In this document: one piece after another, positions 35,293 through 44,828 of the stretch
How the letters are laid out: the number at the start of each line of letters is the position of its first letter
How positions within the stretch are numbered: position 1 is the first letter of the stretch
NCBI GenBank assembly: GCA_029570835.1
Contig: JAKPTX010000041.1
Coordinates: forward strand, 1 to 56,013
Direction: 5' to 3'
DNA length: 56,013 bases
From: Bacteroidota bacterium
GTDB lineage: Bacteria > Bacteroidota > Bacteroidia > Bacteroidales > WCHB1-69
Translations under genes and position numbers: made by a program
Notes under the pieces: model-generated
Databases searched by the model: none
The model's input: only the letters and a program-made list of their open reading frames with translations
What the model was told of the DNA's origin: nothing

Positions 35293-36479
35293 TAAAGAAA
35301 GTTATTATAAGGGTAAATTTGAATGTGGAGCTTTTTGATCTCCTCATACATTTTTTCTCTTAACTGTTCAACATTTTCCTTTGTTTTGGCAGAAATAAAG
35401 AGAGTGTCATTGTTCAGTTTTCCCATCCAGGTTTGTTTCAAATCATCTATGGAGAGATTGATTTTTTCCTTAGGTGTAAGGTCATCCTCATCTTTTTCCA
35501 CCCAATGGTATTGATCAATTTTATTAAACACTGTAATGGTTGGTTTGTCGGCAGCGCCAATTTCAGCCAATGTTTTATTGACAACTTCAATCTGTTCCTC
35601 AAACTCAGGGTGACTAATGTCGACAACATGCAACAGGAGATCTGTTTCTCTGATCTCATCCAGGGTCGATTTAAAGGACTCAACCAATCCGTGTGGCAAT
35701 TTGCGAATAAAGCCAACCGTATCGGAAAGGAGGAAGGGGAGGTTGTCGATAACCACTTTTCTTACAGTAGTATCTAAAGTCGCAAATAGCTTATTTTCAG
35801 CGAATATATCTGACTTGCTCAACAAGTTCATTAAGGTAGATTTTCCCACATTGGTATAACCAACCAAAGCAACCCGGATAAACTGCTCCCTGTTACTTCG
35901 TTGTGTTTTTTTCTGAACGTCAATCTCCTTTAGCTTAGCTTTGAGCAATGAAATTCTATCCCGTACAATACGCCTGTCAGTTTCAATCTCTTTTTCTCCA
36001 GGTCCACGCATTCCAATACCTCCACGTTGTTTTTCCAAGTGGGTCCACATTCCGGTCAAGCGAGGTAAAAGATATTGATATTGAGCTAGTTCTACCTGAA
36101 CTTTAGCATGGGCAGTTTGAGCTCTTTTAGAAAAAATATCTAAAATCAAACGTGTACGGTCTATCACCATAATACCCAGAAAAGACTCAATATTCCGAGT
36201 TTGAGAAGGAGATAACTCATCATCAAAAACAGCGATATCGACCTGATTATCTTCAATATACTCCTTCACTTCTCTTAATTTTCCTGACCCCAGGTATGTT
36301 CGAGGATCAGGGTGGGGGAGATTTTGAATAATTTTTCTAACGGCAACTCCTCCGGCAGTATCAACAAGAAAAGCCAACTCAGTCAAATACTCATTCATTT
36401 TTTCAAATGGAGTATCCGGAGTTGCTACACCAATCAATACTGCTCTTTCGTGTCGGATATCAGTTGTTAAATCAATCAT
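35289..36479 (-). CDS. hflX: GTPase HflX
   Basis: A 396-residue GTPase. The N-terminal HflX domain includes TAGGVAVRKIIQNL and DPRTYLGSGK. The middle coiled region precedes the glycine-rich GGIGMRGPGEKEIETDRR. The G domain has GYTNVGKSTLMN (G1), DTVGFIRKLPHGLVE (G3) and FNKID (G4). It binds the 50S ribosome and acts in ribosome rescue or splitting under stress. A TATTTTTGCA box 21 bp upstream supports the start. Confidence 0.94.
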   Translation of the reverse strand: MIDLTTDIRHERAVLIGVATPDTPFEKMNEYLTELAFLVDTAGGVAVRKIIQNLPHPDPRTYLGSGKLREVKEYIEDNQVDIAVFDDELSPSQTRNIESFLGIMVIDRTRLILDIFSKRAQTAHAKVQVELAQYQYLLPRLTGMWTHLEKQRGGIGMRGPGEKEIETDRRIVRDRISLLKAKLKEIDVQKKTQRSNREQFIRVALVGYTNVGKSTLMNLLSKSDIFAENKLFATLDTTVRKVVIDNLPFLLSDTVGFIRKLPHGLVESFKSTLDEIRETDLLLHVVDISHPEFEEQIEVVNKTLAEIGAADKPTITVFNKIDQYHWVEKDEDDLTPKEKINLSIDDLKQTWMGKLNNDTLFISAKTKENVEQLREKMYEEIKKLHIQIYPYNNFLY

Positions 36480-36499
36480 TTGCCTGTCATTTGAGCCTG

Positions 36500-36507
36500 C
36501 AAAAATA
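36500..36507 (-). promoter_or_regulatory. -7 box TATTTTTG for hflX
   Basis: The minus strand reads TATTTTTGCA, 21 bp before the hflX ATG. It is divergent from the next promoter. Confidence 0.55.
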
Positions 36508-36517
36508 CAGATAAAAA

Positions 36518-36544
36518 TTGATTCGTTTTTTTATATTATCTTTG
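36518..36544 (+). promoter_or_regulatory. Promoter for the alpha/beta hydrolase operon
   Basis: TTG (36518-36520), 16 nt, then TATCTTTG (36537-36544) followed by CA. It lies 38 bp before the GTG start at 36582. Confidence 0.55.
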
Positions 36545-36581
36545 CATGTTGATAGTTACAATAATAATTAAACTATAACAG

Positions 36582-38003
36582 GTGAGAATCAGATACTTAT
36601 ATCTTTTCTTTTTTACTCTTTTTTTTAGTTCCCATTTTTTTTTGGGAGCTCAAAATGAACAGGCTTTTGGGGAACGTTACTGGGAGGGGATTTTGTATCC
36701 AACTCAAACAGACTCTTTGCGTATAGGCTTGACTCTTTTTTACAGCAATGATTCATTGGTTAAAGCAGAGTTGGATTCTCCGGATCAATATGTTTATGGA
36801 ATTGAAGCATCTTCAGCGAAGTTCAAAAATGACACCTTAATAGTGGTCATAAAAAAGCTAAAGGCTCACTTTATTGGGACTCTCGATGACAAAGGAGCCT
36901 ATCAAGGGGTTTTTGTGCAAAATAATAATAGAATAGCTCTGAATTTGCTCCCCCTTGATTTTAAATATCAAATAAAAAGACCACAAGAACCGCATGAACC
37001 GTATCCATATCAAGTAACAGAACTCAATATTCCTGATTTAAAAGGAAACCCGTTGATTAATGGAACTTTGACATACCCTGAAGAGAGTTTAAAGGGAACA
37101 ATAATTCTGATTACCGGCTCAGGTTGGCAAGACAGAGATGAGACGATTATGGGACATAAACCTTTTAAAGTGATTGCGGATTACTTGACTCGTGCAGGAT
37201 ATGCCGTGTATCGATATGACGACGCTGAACCCCTTCGTTTTCAAAAGATGACTACGATTGATTTTGTTCAAGATGTGCAAACTATTGTAAGCTATTTAAA
37301 AGATCAAGAATCTCATAATCAACATCCTATCGGATTATTGGGACATAGTGAAGGGGGATTGGTTGCATTGATTACCGCTGTAGAAAATAGCGATATTAGC
37401 TTCATTATTTCATTAGCCGGAATGGGAGAAGATATTACACAAACATTACTTTACCAGGCAGAATTGTACGCAAAAAACGGAGGTCTGTCTGATCAAGAAG
37501 TAAAAGCGACACTGGAAGTATCAGGCAAAATATATAGGTTGGTTACTAAAGAGAAAGATCCGGAAAAATTAGGAAAAAAGTTTGATAAATTAATTGCACA
37601 ATACACTCAAAAGATGACTGAAGAGGAGAAAAAACGGTTAGGACTAACCCCTTTAGAGGTATATCAAAAGCGAGTTTCTTTACTTTCTCCCTGGTTTATG
37701 ACGATTTTTAAAATCGACCCTGAACAGTATCTAAAGTTTCTAAAAGTTCCATTTTTTGCTCTGAATGGAGATAAAGATACGCAAGTAAAAGGGAAAACGC
37801 ATCTGCCTGTTTTTGAGAAATATAGGAAGAGTAGTTCACCCTTAAGTCAGGTTAAGTTGTATCCCAATTTAAACCATCTTTTTCAAGAATGTGAGACCGG
37901 ATTTTTGGAAGAATATGGTCAAATTGAACAAACCATATCGCCTGAAGTACTGGAAGATATAGTACAATGGTTAAATCTAGTATGTCGAGAAAATAAAAAA
38001 TAA
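36582..38003 (+). CDS. Exported alpha/beta hydrolase
   Basis: A 473-residue protein with a GTG start; no in-frame ATG gives the signal peptide (MRIRYLYLFFFTLFFSSHFF, cut near LGAQ). The first ~130 residues form a beta-rich domain. The hydrolase part has ILITGSGWQDRDE (oxyanion side), nucleophile Ser256 in GLLGHSEGGLVA, acid in FALNGDKDTQV and histidine in YPNLNHLFQ. It is probably a periplasmic esterase or peptidase of the type common in Bacteroidota; the substrate is unknown. It heads a four-gene run with SDR, aminotransferase and YjbQ. Confidence 0.87.
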   Translation: MRIRYLYLFFFTLFFSSHFFLGAQNEQAFGERYWEGILYPTQTDSLRIGLTLFYSNDSLVKAELDSPDQYVYGIEASSAKFKNDTLIVVIKKLKAHFIGTLDDKGAYQGVFVQNNNRIALNLLPLDFKYQIKRPQEPHEPYPYQVTELNIPDLKGNPLINGTLTYPEESLKGTIILITGSGWQDRDETIMGHKPFKVIADYLTRAGYAVYRYDDAEPLRFQKMTTIDFVQDVQTIVSYLKDQESHNQHPIGLLGHSEGGLVALITAVENSDISFIISLAGMGEDITQTLLYQAELYAKNGGLSDQEVKATLEVSGKIYRLVTKEKDPEKLGKKFDKLIAQYTQKMTEEEKKRLGLTPLEVYQKRVSLLSPWFMTIFKIDPEQYLKFLKVPFFALNGDKDTQVKGKTHLPVFEKYRKSSSPLSQVKLYPNLNHLFQECETGFLEEYGQIEQTISPEVLEDIVQWLNLVCRENKK

Positions 38004-38008
38004 TACTT

Positions 38009-38773
38009 ATGAGAAAAATTGCATTAGTTACCGGAGCAACTGCCGGATTTGGAAAAGCGATTGCTGTCAGTTTGGCAAAATTGAATTATGATTTAATTTT
38101 AACCGGAAGAAACAAAGAAAGACTGAATCAAGTCATACAAATTATTAAAAATCAATATGATGTGGAGATCTTTCCCCTCATTTTTGATGTTCGGAATTAT
38201 GATGAGTGTGAAAAAGCTTACTTGTCAATTCCTGAAAAATTGAAACAAATTGACCTGTTAGTCAACAATGCCGGATTAGCTTTGGAAATGGAGCCAATCC
38301 ATACCGGTTCCTTAGAGGATTGGGAGTTGATGATTGACACCAATATCAAAGGATTATTGTATATGACCCGTTTGGTAACTCCCATGATGGTTGAACGTAA
38401 AAAAGGGCACATTATTAATCTGGGCTCCATATCAAGTAGGGAGGTGTATGTTGGAGGCAATGTATATTGTGCCACTAAACATGCTGTATTGGCACTCTCT
38501 CAGGGAATGCGTATGGATTTAATTCCACATAATATTAAAGTTACTCAACTATCTCCCGGCGCGGCTGAAACGAACTTCTCAATCACTCGTTTTCATGGGG
38601 ATGAAGAGAAAGCTAAAAAGGTATATGATGGATTTATCCCCTTGTCTGCAGAAGATGTTGCAAATGTTGTTGAGTATGTCGTAACCGTTCCTGAACATGT
38701 ATGCATTAACGAGATTATCTTGACCAGTACGGCACAATTTAACGGAATTATTCACAGAGATCAAAAAAAATAG
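38009..38773 (+). CDS. SDR family NAD(P)-dependent oxidoreductase (YdfG-like)
   Basis: A 254-residue short-chain dehydrogenase. The cofactor motif is LVTGATAGFGKAIA, with TGRN at the end of beta-2 suggesting NADP. NNAGLALE, the catalytic Ser in GSISSREVY, and YCATK (Tyr-x3-Lys) are present. It resembles the 3-hydroxy acid/serine dehydrogenases of the YdfG group. It ends directly at the start codon of the next gene (TAG-ATG), so it is in an operon with the hydrolase upstream and the aminotransferase downstream. Confidence 0.9.
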   Translation: MRKIALVTGATAGFGKAIAVSLAKLNYDLILTGRNKERLNQVIQIIKNQYDVEIFPLIFDVRNYDECEKAYLSIPEKLKQIDLLVNNAGLALEMEPIHTGSLEDWELMIDTNIKGLLYMTRLVTPMMVERKKGHIINLGSISSREVYVGGNVYCATKHAVLALSQGMRMDLIPHNIKVTQLSPGAAETNFSITRFHGDEEKAKKVYDGFIPLSAEDVANVVEYVVTVPEHVCINEIILTSTAQFNGIIHRDQKK

Positions 38774-39961
38774 ATGAAAAAGTCATTATTAGATCGTTTT
38801 TATATGCATGTTGGGCAAACCTCCTCTGAACCGGTGGCAATTCAGGTTGAGAGGGCAGAGGGTGCCTATTTCTTTGATCACAATGGGAAACCCTATCTGG
38901 ATTTGATTGCCGGGATTTCTGTGTGCAACTTAGGACATGGCAATCCACTCATCCGTCAAGCGGTTAAAGAACAGGTAGATCGCTATATGCATGTGATGGT
39001 ATATGGGGAGTTGGTTCAAACTCCTCAAGTCGAGTTGGCAGACCTATTATGCCAGCATTTACCTGACCCATTAGATTCTGTTTTTTTTGTTAATTCAGGA
39101 TCAGAGGCGGTAGAAGGAGCCTTAAAATTAGCCAAAAGGGCTACCGGAAGATCGGAGATTATCCACTTTGAGAACTCTTACCATGGAGCTACTCATGGTG
39201 CTATGAGCGTAATGAGTAGTCCGGAATATAAAAATGCATTTCAACCGTTGCTACCTGAAACCCGCTCTATCAGGATGGGAATAGCTGAAGATTTAGAGTA
39301 TATAACTAACAAAACTGCTGCAGTTATTGTGGAACTAGTGCAGGGTGAAGGGGGTGTCAGATCGGCCCATGCGGTTTATTGGAAAATGCTACGTGAGAAA
39401 TGTGATGAAACCGGCACTTTATTGATTGTGGATGAGATTCAAACCGGATTAGGAAGAACCGGAAAACTATTTGCTATTGAACATTACGATTTGGTTCCGG
39501 ATATCTTGCTGTTAGCCAAAGCTTTTGGAGGAGGTATGCCGTTGGGAGCTTTTGTTGCATCTCAAAAACTGATGGTAGAGTTGACACATCATCCGGTATT
39601 GGGACATATCACCACTTTTGGCGGACATCCGGTTTCTTGTGCTGCTGGATTATCTCATCTTCAACAGATTATCGATGGAAAATATTGGGAAAATGCTACT
39701 CAAATCGGAATTGAGATGAAAAAGATCTTCAATTCTTTTCCTCATGTAAAAGAGATTCGCAATCTGGGAGCACTGATGGCTGTTCAGTTTGATAATAGTA
39801 CTACCAATTTTAAAGTTTTACACCAATTTTTAAATGTTGGACTCTTTTCAGATTGGTTTTTATGGTGCGATTCAGCATGTCGTATAGCACCACCCCTTAT
39901 TTTCGATGAACTCTGTTTCAAAGACCTCAATTATAAATTAGCCTTAATTACTAAAGAATGA
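38774..39961 (+). CDS. Class III aminotransferase (aspartate aminotransferase family)
   Basis: A 395-residue pyridoxal phosphate enzyme of fold type I, subgroup III. It has [17 protein letters not shown], the [14 protein letters not shown] region, [15 protein letters not shown], and the cofactor lysine Lys249 in [15 protein letters not shown]. It resembles acetylornithine/4-aminobutyrate transaminases, but the specificity cannot be told. It begins directly after the SDR stop and overlaps the start of yjbQ by 4 bp (ATGA). Confidence 0.88.
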   Translation: MKKSLLDRFYMHVGQTSSEPVAIQVERAEGAYFFDHNGKPYLDLIAGISVCNLGHGNPLIRQAVKEQVDRYMHVMVYGELVQTPQVELADLLCQHLPDPLDSVFFVNSGSEAVEGALKLAKRATGRSEIIHFENSYHGATHGAMSVMSSPEYKNAFQPLLPETRSIRMGIAEDLEYITNKTAAVIVELVQGEGGVRSAHAVYWKMLREKCDETGTLLIVDEIQTGLGRTGKLFAIEHYDLVPDILLLAKAFGGGMPLGAFVASQKLMVELTHHPVLGHITTFGGHPVSCAAGLSHLQQIIDGKYWENATQIGIEMKKIFNSFPHVKEIRNLGALMAVQFDNSTTNFKVLHQFLNVGLFSDWFLWCDSACRIAPPLIFDELCFKDLNYKLALITKE

Positions 39962-40374
39962 AAACTTATAGAAAAGAACTTTTTTTTAATATTCCTCAGA
40001 GAAGAGGATTGAAAAATATTACCTCCATTGTTCAGGATGCCATCAGAGAAAGTGGTGTTCAGGAAGGACTGGTTTTGGTTAATGCCATGCACATCACGGC
40101 ATCCGTATTTATCAACGATGATGAATCAGGACTACATCATGATTATGAGGTATGGTTGGAAAAATTAGCTCCGGAAAAACCTTATTCCCAATACAGACAT
40201 AATGGATATGAGGATAATGCCGATGCACATCTCAAACGTACTATTATGGGTAGGGAGGTGGTTTGTGCTATCACAAAGGGTAAACTGGATTTTGGTCCTT
40301 GGGAGCAGATCTTTTACTACGAAATGGATGGCATGCGTGAGAAACGAGCTCTCATCAAAATTATTGGAGAGTAG
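39958..40374 (+). CDS. YjbQ family protein (UPF0047)
   Basis: A 138-residue protein of full family length. The conserved pieces are [35 protein letters not shown] and [18 protein letters not shown], which carry the three conserved histidines and acidic residues of the YjbQ fold. Family members show weak thiamine phosphate synthase activity. The 4-bp overlap with the aminotransferase suggests translational coupling. It converges on yraN. Confidence 0.9.
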   Translation: MKTYRKELFFNIPQRRGLKNITSIVQDAIRESGVQEGLVLVNAMHITASVFINDDESGLHHDYEVWLEKLAPEKPYSQYRHNGYEDNADAHLKRTIMGREVVCAITKGKLDFGPWEQIFYYEMDGMREKRALIKIIGE

Positions 40375-40378
40375 TTTC

Positions 40379-40744
40379 CTACCAGGTGGGAGTGAAAGCT
40401 CCCGGAAGATGTTCAAGGGTAACTTTGTCTCCTTTAATTAAGACTGAAATAATGTCAAAGCGGGCTTCTAAGTCAATTCCGTTCCTGCAAATATAATTGT
40501 GAGCTGCTTTGATAATATTGCGTTGTTTGGCTTTATTTACAGCCATTTCAGGAGTTCCAAACCAATCTGAGGTTCTGGTTTTGACTTCACAAAATACAAT
40601 CGTATCCTGATTGCGTGCAATGATGTCAATCTCTAAATGTCCGTAAATCCAGTTGGTTGCTAGAATTAGATAATGGTTCTGAAGATAAAAGTTAATAGCG
40701 TGATCTTCGCCTTGTTGACCGGTAATTTGTTTGTCTGTTTTCAT
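40379..40744 (-). CDS. YraN family protein (UPF0102)
   Basis: A 121-residue protein with the restriction-endonuclease-like core of this family: GEDHAINFYLQNHYLILATN, GHLEIDIIARNQDTIVFCEV and KTR. Asp, Glu and Lys are placed as in PD-(D/E)XK nucleases. Function is uncertain; a role in processing DNA intermediates has been proposed for the family. It lies between convergent yjbQ and porX. Confidence 0.9.
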   Translation of the reverse strand: MKTDKQITGQQGEDHAINFYLQNHYLILATNWIYGHLEIDIIARNQDTIVFCEVKTRTSDWFGTPEMAVNKAKQRNIIKAAHNYICRNGIDLEARFDIISVLIKGDKVTLEHLPGAFTPTW

Positions 40745-40807
40745 TGATAAGTTGTGTTAGTTGTGTTAGTTATTTTAGATATATGGAGTCAGAAAATAGA
40801 AATTTTA

Positions 40808-42358
40808 TTACTTAGGAGATAACTTGACAAAAGGAATCATCATCTCTTCCATTGAGATACCCCCATGTTGGAAAGTGTTTTTATAGTAATTCACGTATTG
40901 ATTGTAATTGTTAGGGTACGCGAAGAAATCAGACTCTTTGGCAAAGATAAATCGGTGGGTAATGCCCTCTTTGGGTAAGAATATATCTTCAGGTTCTTTT
41001 ACTTCAAATACCTGTTGAGCCGGATACTCCATAGTTCTGCCTACTTTATATCTTAGATTAGAGTTAATGTTTTTGTCACCTATTACTTTAATAGGTTTTG
41101 CTATTTTGATTGCTCCGTGGTCTGTGGTAATGAAAATAGGAATCTTCTTGGCTGACAAGTACTTGATCATTTCCAGCATAGTAGAGTTTTCAAACCAGGA
41201 TGCAACAACACTACGATATGATTTTTCATCATCTGCTAATTCTTTAATTATGTCAACATCTAGCCGGGCATGAGAAAGCATATCAACAAAATTAAAAACA
41301 ATCACATTGAGTTCATTTTGCATTAAAGTGTGGAAATTTTCATATACTTTTTTCCCAAAATCATGATTGAGAACCTTTGAGAATGAAAGTTTTACATTTT
41401 TTCCATATCTTTTTAAATATTCCTCTAGGAGCGCTTGTTCATGTTGATTTTTCCCTCCCTCTTCAGATTCTCCAACCCAATATTGAGGATATTTCTTTGA
41501 GATCTCTAAGGGCATCAACCCTGCAAATAGGGCATTTCGCGCATATTGTGTTGCAGTAGGTAAGATGCTGTAGAAAATCTCTTCAGATTCAATACGATAA
41601 TACTCGCTGATAAGAGGGAAAATGATCTTCCATTGATCATATCGCAAATTATCAATTAAAAAAAGGAATGTGGTTTCTTTTTCCTTTAGAGTGGGAAATA
41701 GACGTTCCTTTAAAATTGTGTGAGACATCAATGGTTTTTCCAGACTTTTACCTGTAAGCCAATCTTGATAATTTTGAGTAATGTATTTTCCAAAGAGTGT
41801 ATTGGCTTCCTGTTTTTGTTCAGTAAGAATGGATGCTATTCCGCTATCTTCAATTTTATCCAATTCTAATTCCCAAAATACCAGCTCATTATAAAGTATG
41901 TTCCACTCCTCTATAGAAAGTGCATCGGAAATTTTCATTGAAATATCTCTAAAGGCTTGTTGGTAAGCCATTGTGCTTTTCTCAGTTACAATTTTTTTGT
42001 TATCGATATTTTTTTTAAGGGAAAGCAATATCTGGTTTGGATTCACCGGTTTAATCAAATAATCTGCAATGTTACCCCCTATGGCATCATCCATAATATG
42101 TTCCTCTTCACTCTTGGTAATCATCACAATAGGAATGTGATTATATCTGGGCTTGAGGAGCTTCAAGGTCTCAATTCCGCTTAATCCCGGCATGTTTTCG
42201 TCTAAAAAGATAATATCTACAACCTCTTTTTCCAGTTCTTCCAATGCTTCATTCCCCGATACAACGGGAATTACACGGTATCCTTTTTGTTCCAAAAATA
42301 GAATATGTGGTTTTAGCAAATCAATCTCATCATCCGCCCATAAAATTGTTGTTGGCAT
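40808..42358 (-). CDS. porX: PorX: response regulator with PglZ phosphatase domain (T9SS regulator)
   Basis: A 516-residue protein. Residues 1-120 form a CheY-like receiver with acidic pocket WADDE, phospho-acceptor Asp53 (IIFLDENMPGLSG), Thr81 and Lys103. From about residue 155 comes a PglZ domain of the alkaline phosphatase superfamily: FLFIDNLRYDQWK (metal ligand), NVIVFNFVDMLSHAR and ITTDHGAI. This matches PorX, which with the kinase PorY and a sigma factor controls T9SS genes. No PorY is encoded in the window. It diverges from kamA. Confidence 0.93.
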   Translation of the reverse strand: MPTTILWADDEIDLLKPHILFLEQKGYRVIPVVSGNEALEELEKEVVDIIFLDENMPGLSGIETLKLLKPRYNHIPIVMITKSEEEHIMDDAIGGNIADYLIKPVNPNQILLSLKKNIDNKKIVTEKSTMAYQQAFRDISMKISDALSIEEWNILYNELVFWELELDKIEDSGIASILTEQKQEANTLFGKYITQNYQDWLTGKSLEKPLMSHTILKERLFPTLKEKETTFLFLIDNLRYDQWKIIFPLISEYYRIESEEIFYSILPTATQYARNALFAGLMPLEISKKYPQYWVGESEEGGKNQHEQALLEEYLKRYGKNVKLSFSKVLNHDFGKKVYENFHTLMQNELNVIVFNFVDMLSHARLDVDIIKELADDEKSYRSVVASWFENSTMLEMIKYLSAKKIPIFITTDHGAIKIAKPIKVIGDKNINSNLRYKVGRTMEYPAQQVFEVKEPEDIFLPKEGITHRFIFAKESDFFAYPNNYNQYVNYYKNTFQHGGISMEEMMIPFVKLSPK

Positions 42359-42467
42359 ATCAAAAAATAAAATGTAATTACTATGAATTTTACACTTTCA
42401 ATAACGTAAATCAGTTTTTAATATTGTAATTATTACGATATAATCCTATTTATTAAAAAAATAATTG

Positions 42468-42475
42468 TAACTTTG
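42468..42475 (+). promoter_or_regulatory. -7 box TAACTTTG for kamA
   Basis: TAACTTTG followed by CA, 54 bp before the kamA ATG. Confidence 0.55.
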
Positions 42476-42528
42476 CAGATTGATTTAAATATTAAAAACA
42501 ATAAGTAATAAACCCTAAATAAAACACC

Positions 42529-43770
42529 ATGGCGAGTAGAAGATTTGAATTATTTCCCGATGCAACCGATGAACAATGGAACGATTGGAAATGGCAAGTT
42601 AGAAACAGAATTGAAACTCTTGATCAGTTAAAAAAATATATTTCATTAACACCGGAAGAAGAAGCGGGTGTTAAAGAATCATTAGCTGTTTTGAGAATGG
42701 CAATTACGCCGTATTATCTGAGCTTAATTGATCCTAATAATCCCAATTGTCCTATTAGAAAGCAATCAATTCCGACAGCAAAAGAGACTCACCTGGCAGC
42801 AGCTGATTTAGTGGATCCACTAAGTGAAGATGAGGATTCTCCGGTTCCGGGATTAACTCATAGATATCCTGACCGTGTACTATTTCTCATTACTGATATG
42901 TGTTCCATGTATTGTCGTCACTGTACCAGACGTCGTTTTGCCGGTCAGACAGATGGAAGTGCTCCAAAAGATCTAGTACAGCAAGGGATCGATTATATCG
43001 CTCGTACTCCTCAAGTGCGTGACGTTCTTCTTTCAGGCGGAGATGCACTGATGGTGAGTGATGCTACTTTAGAATCTATTATCCAAAGATTAAGAGCCAT
43101 TCCACACGTTGAGATTATCAGAATTGGAACACGTGTTCCTGTTGTTTGTCCTCAAAGAATCACTGATGATTTGGTAAATATGTTGAAGAAATACCATCCA
43201 ATATGGTTGAATACTCACTTTAACCACTCTAATGAAATAACTCCTGAATCTTCAGCAGCTTGTGCCAGATTGGCAGATGCAGGCATTCCAATCGGAAACC
43301 AATCAGTACTTCTCAGAGGAGTGAACGATTGTCCATTTATTATGAAAAAACTGGTACACAATTTGGTTAAAAATAGAGTTAGACCTTATTATATATACCA
43401 ATGTGACTTGTCATCAGGAATAGAGCACTTTAGAACCAGTGTATCTAAAGGAATTGAGATTATAGAAGCACTTAGAGGACATACTTCCGGATATGCTGTG
43501 CCTACTTTCGTTGTTGATGCTCCGGGTGGTGGTGGAAAAATACCTGTTATGCCCGATTATTTGATCACTCAAGGTACAAATAGGGTCGTATTGAGAAACT
43601 ATGAAGGTGTAATCACTACTTATACAGAGCCTAAAGATTATGTAAGTGATTGTCAATGTGAAGATTGCAAAGCAGGTAAAGAGGTAGAAGGTGTGGCTGC
43701 ATTGCTTAATGGACAACATTTGGCCATTGAACCTTCAAACTTATCAAGAAAAAAGAGAAAGAGTAAGTAA
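42529..43770 (+). CDS. kamA: L-lysine 2,3-aminomutase
   Basis: A 413-residue radical SAM, pyridoxal phosphate enzyme. The iron-sulfur cluster cysteines are Cys125, Cys129 and Cys132 (MCSMYCRHCTRRRF). The PLP lysine is Lys337 in DAPGGGGKIPVM. Asp293 and Asp330, which hold the substrate amino group in the Clostridium enzyme, are present at the same numbers, as are the zinc cysteines 268, 375, 377 and 380. This argues for true lysine specificity rather than EpmB. It makes L-beta-lysine. A KamB-like gene follows after 6 nt, but no kamC, kamD or kamE is in the window. Confidence 0.94.
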   Translation: MASRRFELFPDATDEQWNDWKWQVRNRIETLDQLKKYISLTPEEEAGVKESLAVLRMAITPYYLSLIDPNNPNCPIRKQSIPTAKETHLAAADLVDPLSEDEDSPVPGLTHRYPDRVLFLITDMCSMYCRHCTRRRFAGQTDGSAPKDLVQQGIDYIARTPQVRDVLLSGGDALMVSDATLESIIQRLRAIPHVEIIRIGTRVPVVCPQRITDDLVNMLKKYHPIWLNTHFNHSNEITPESSAACARLADAGIPIGNQSVLLRGVNDCPFIMKKLVHNLVKNRVRPYYIYQCDLSSGIEHFRTSVSKGIEIIEALRGHTSGYAVPTFVVDAPGGGGKIPVMPDYLITQGTNRVVLRNYEGVITTYTEPKDYVSDCQCEDCKAGKEVEGVAALLNGQHLAIEPSNLSRKKRKSK

Positions 43771-43776
43771 TCTAAA

Positions 43777-44817
43777 ATGCCATTTATTGATGAGATCTTA
43801 AAATATAGGACTCTTGCCATTATCGGCATGGAGAAAAATACCGGTAAGACTGAGTGTTTAAACTATATTTTAGAACGGATTCATCAACGAAATCGGACTC
43901 AAAACAGTTCCATTCAATTAGCTGTAACTTCTATTGGCATTGATGGTGAACGTATTGATCAGGTAACACAGACTGATAAACCGGAAATAAGACTTGAAAA
44001 AGGGACTATTTTTGTTACATCTGAGTCATTTTATAGATCTAAACGCCTAACATCTCAAATTTTAGATCTTTCCGATAGAAAAACAACAATGGGCCGATTG
44101 GTGATGGCGCAAGTTGAGCATCCCGGTGAAGTGATTCTTTCAGGCCCTAATACGACTCAATGGCTTTCGGAAATGGTAGAAGCGCTAGAGCAGTATCAAG
44201 TAGATTTGACCATTTTAGATGGTGCTTTGTCGAGGAAATCTTCCGCTTCACCGGCTGTTGCTGATGCGTTGATCCTTACGACAGGAGCTGCTGTTTCACC
44301 TTATATGCCGGAACTAATTCAAAAAACCAAGTTTGTTTTACAATTAATCCATCTTCCTGTTTATAAAGCTGAAACAGATTGTCTATTAAAGCAACACTTA
44401 AGTAATATTGAGACCGGATTACATGCTATTACAGAGGATGGGAGAGTAGTTGATCTTCAAATCCCCTCCACATTGTTGATCGAAAAGTATAAGGAACGAC
44501 TGTATGAACATGGAACAACTTTTTATATTCCGGGAGTGATCACGGATCAAATTCTGAAGATATTTACTTTACAAAAAGAGATCAAGAAAACGAAGCTCAT
44601 AGTTCGGGATTTTACCCGTTTTTTTTGTACTCCTTTTTATTTTAATGAATTTATAAAATCAGGGGGGAAGGTTGTTCTGTTGCACCAAACCCGTCTGATT
44701 GCGTTGTGTGTTAATCCTACCTCCCCGGCAGGATATAATTTGGATTCTCATACTCTTTGTGAAACCTTAGAAAAGGAACTTCAAGTTCCGGTATATGATA
44801 TTAAACAGGAAAACTAA
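43777..44817 (+). CDS. P-loop protein next to lysine aminomutase (KamB-like)
   Basis: A 346-residue cytosolic protein. Near the N-terminus is a P-loop, IIGMEKNTGKTECLNYIL. Later features are VTSIGIDGERID and LTILDGALSRKSSASPAVAD, which look like the switch/Walker B part of a small-molecule-type NTPase. Its position 6 nt after kamA and its general layout suggest KamB, a proposed reactivase subunit for lysine 5,6-aminomutase. That assignment rests mainly on context. It precedes a thiamine diphosphokinase gene by 11 nt. Confidence 0.5.
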   Translation: MPFIDEILKYRTLAIIGMEKNTGKTECLNYILERIHQRNRTQNSSIQLAVTSIGIDGERIDQVTQTDKPEIRLEKGTIFVTSESFYRSKRLTSQILDLSDRKTTMGRLVMAQVEHPGEVILSGPNTTQWLSEMVEALEQYQVDLTILDGALSRKSSASPAVADALILTTGAAVSPYMPELIQKTKFVLQLIHLPVYKAETDCLLKQHLSNIETGLHAITEDGRVVDLQIPSTLLIEKYKERLYEHGTTFYIPGVITDQILKIFTLQKEIKKTKLIVRDFTRFFCTPFYFNEFIKSGGKVVLLHQTRLIALCVNPTSPAGYNLDSHTLCETLEKELQVPVYDIKQEN

Positions 44818-44828
44818 AAACTATTGAT

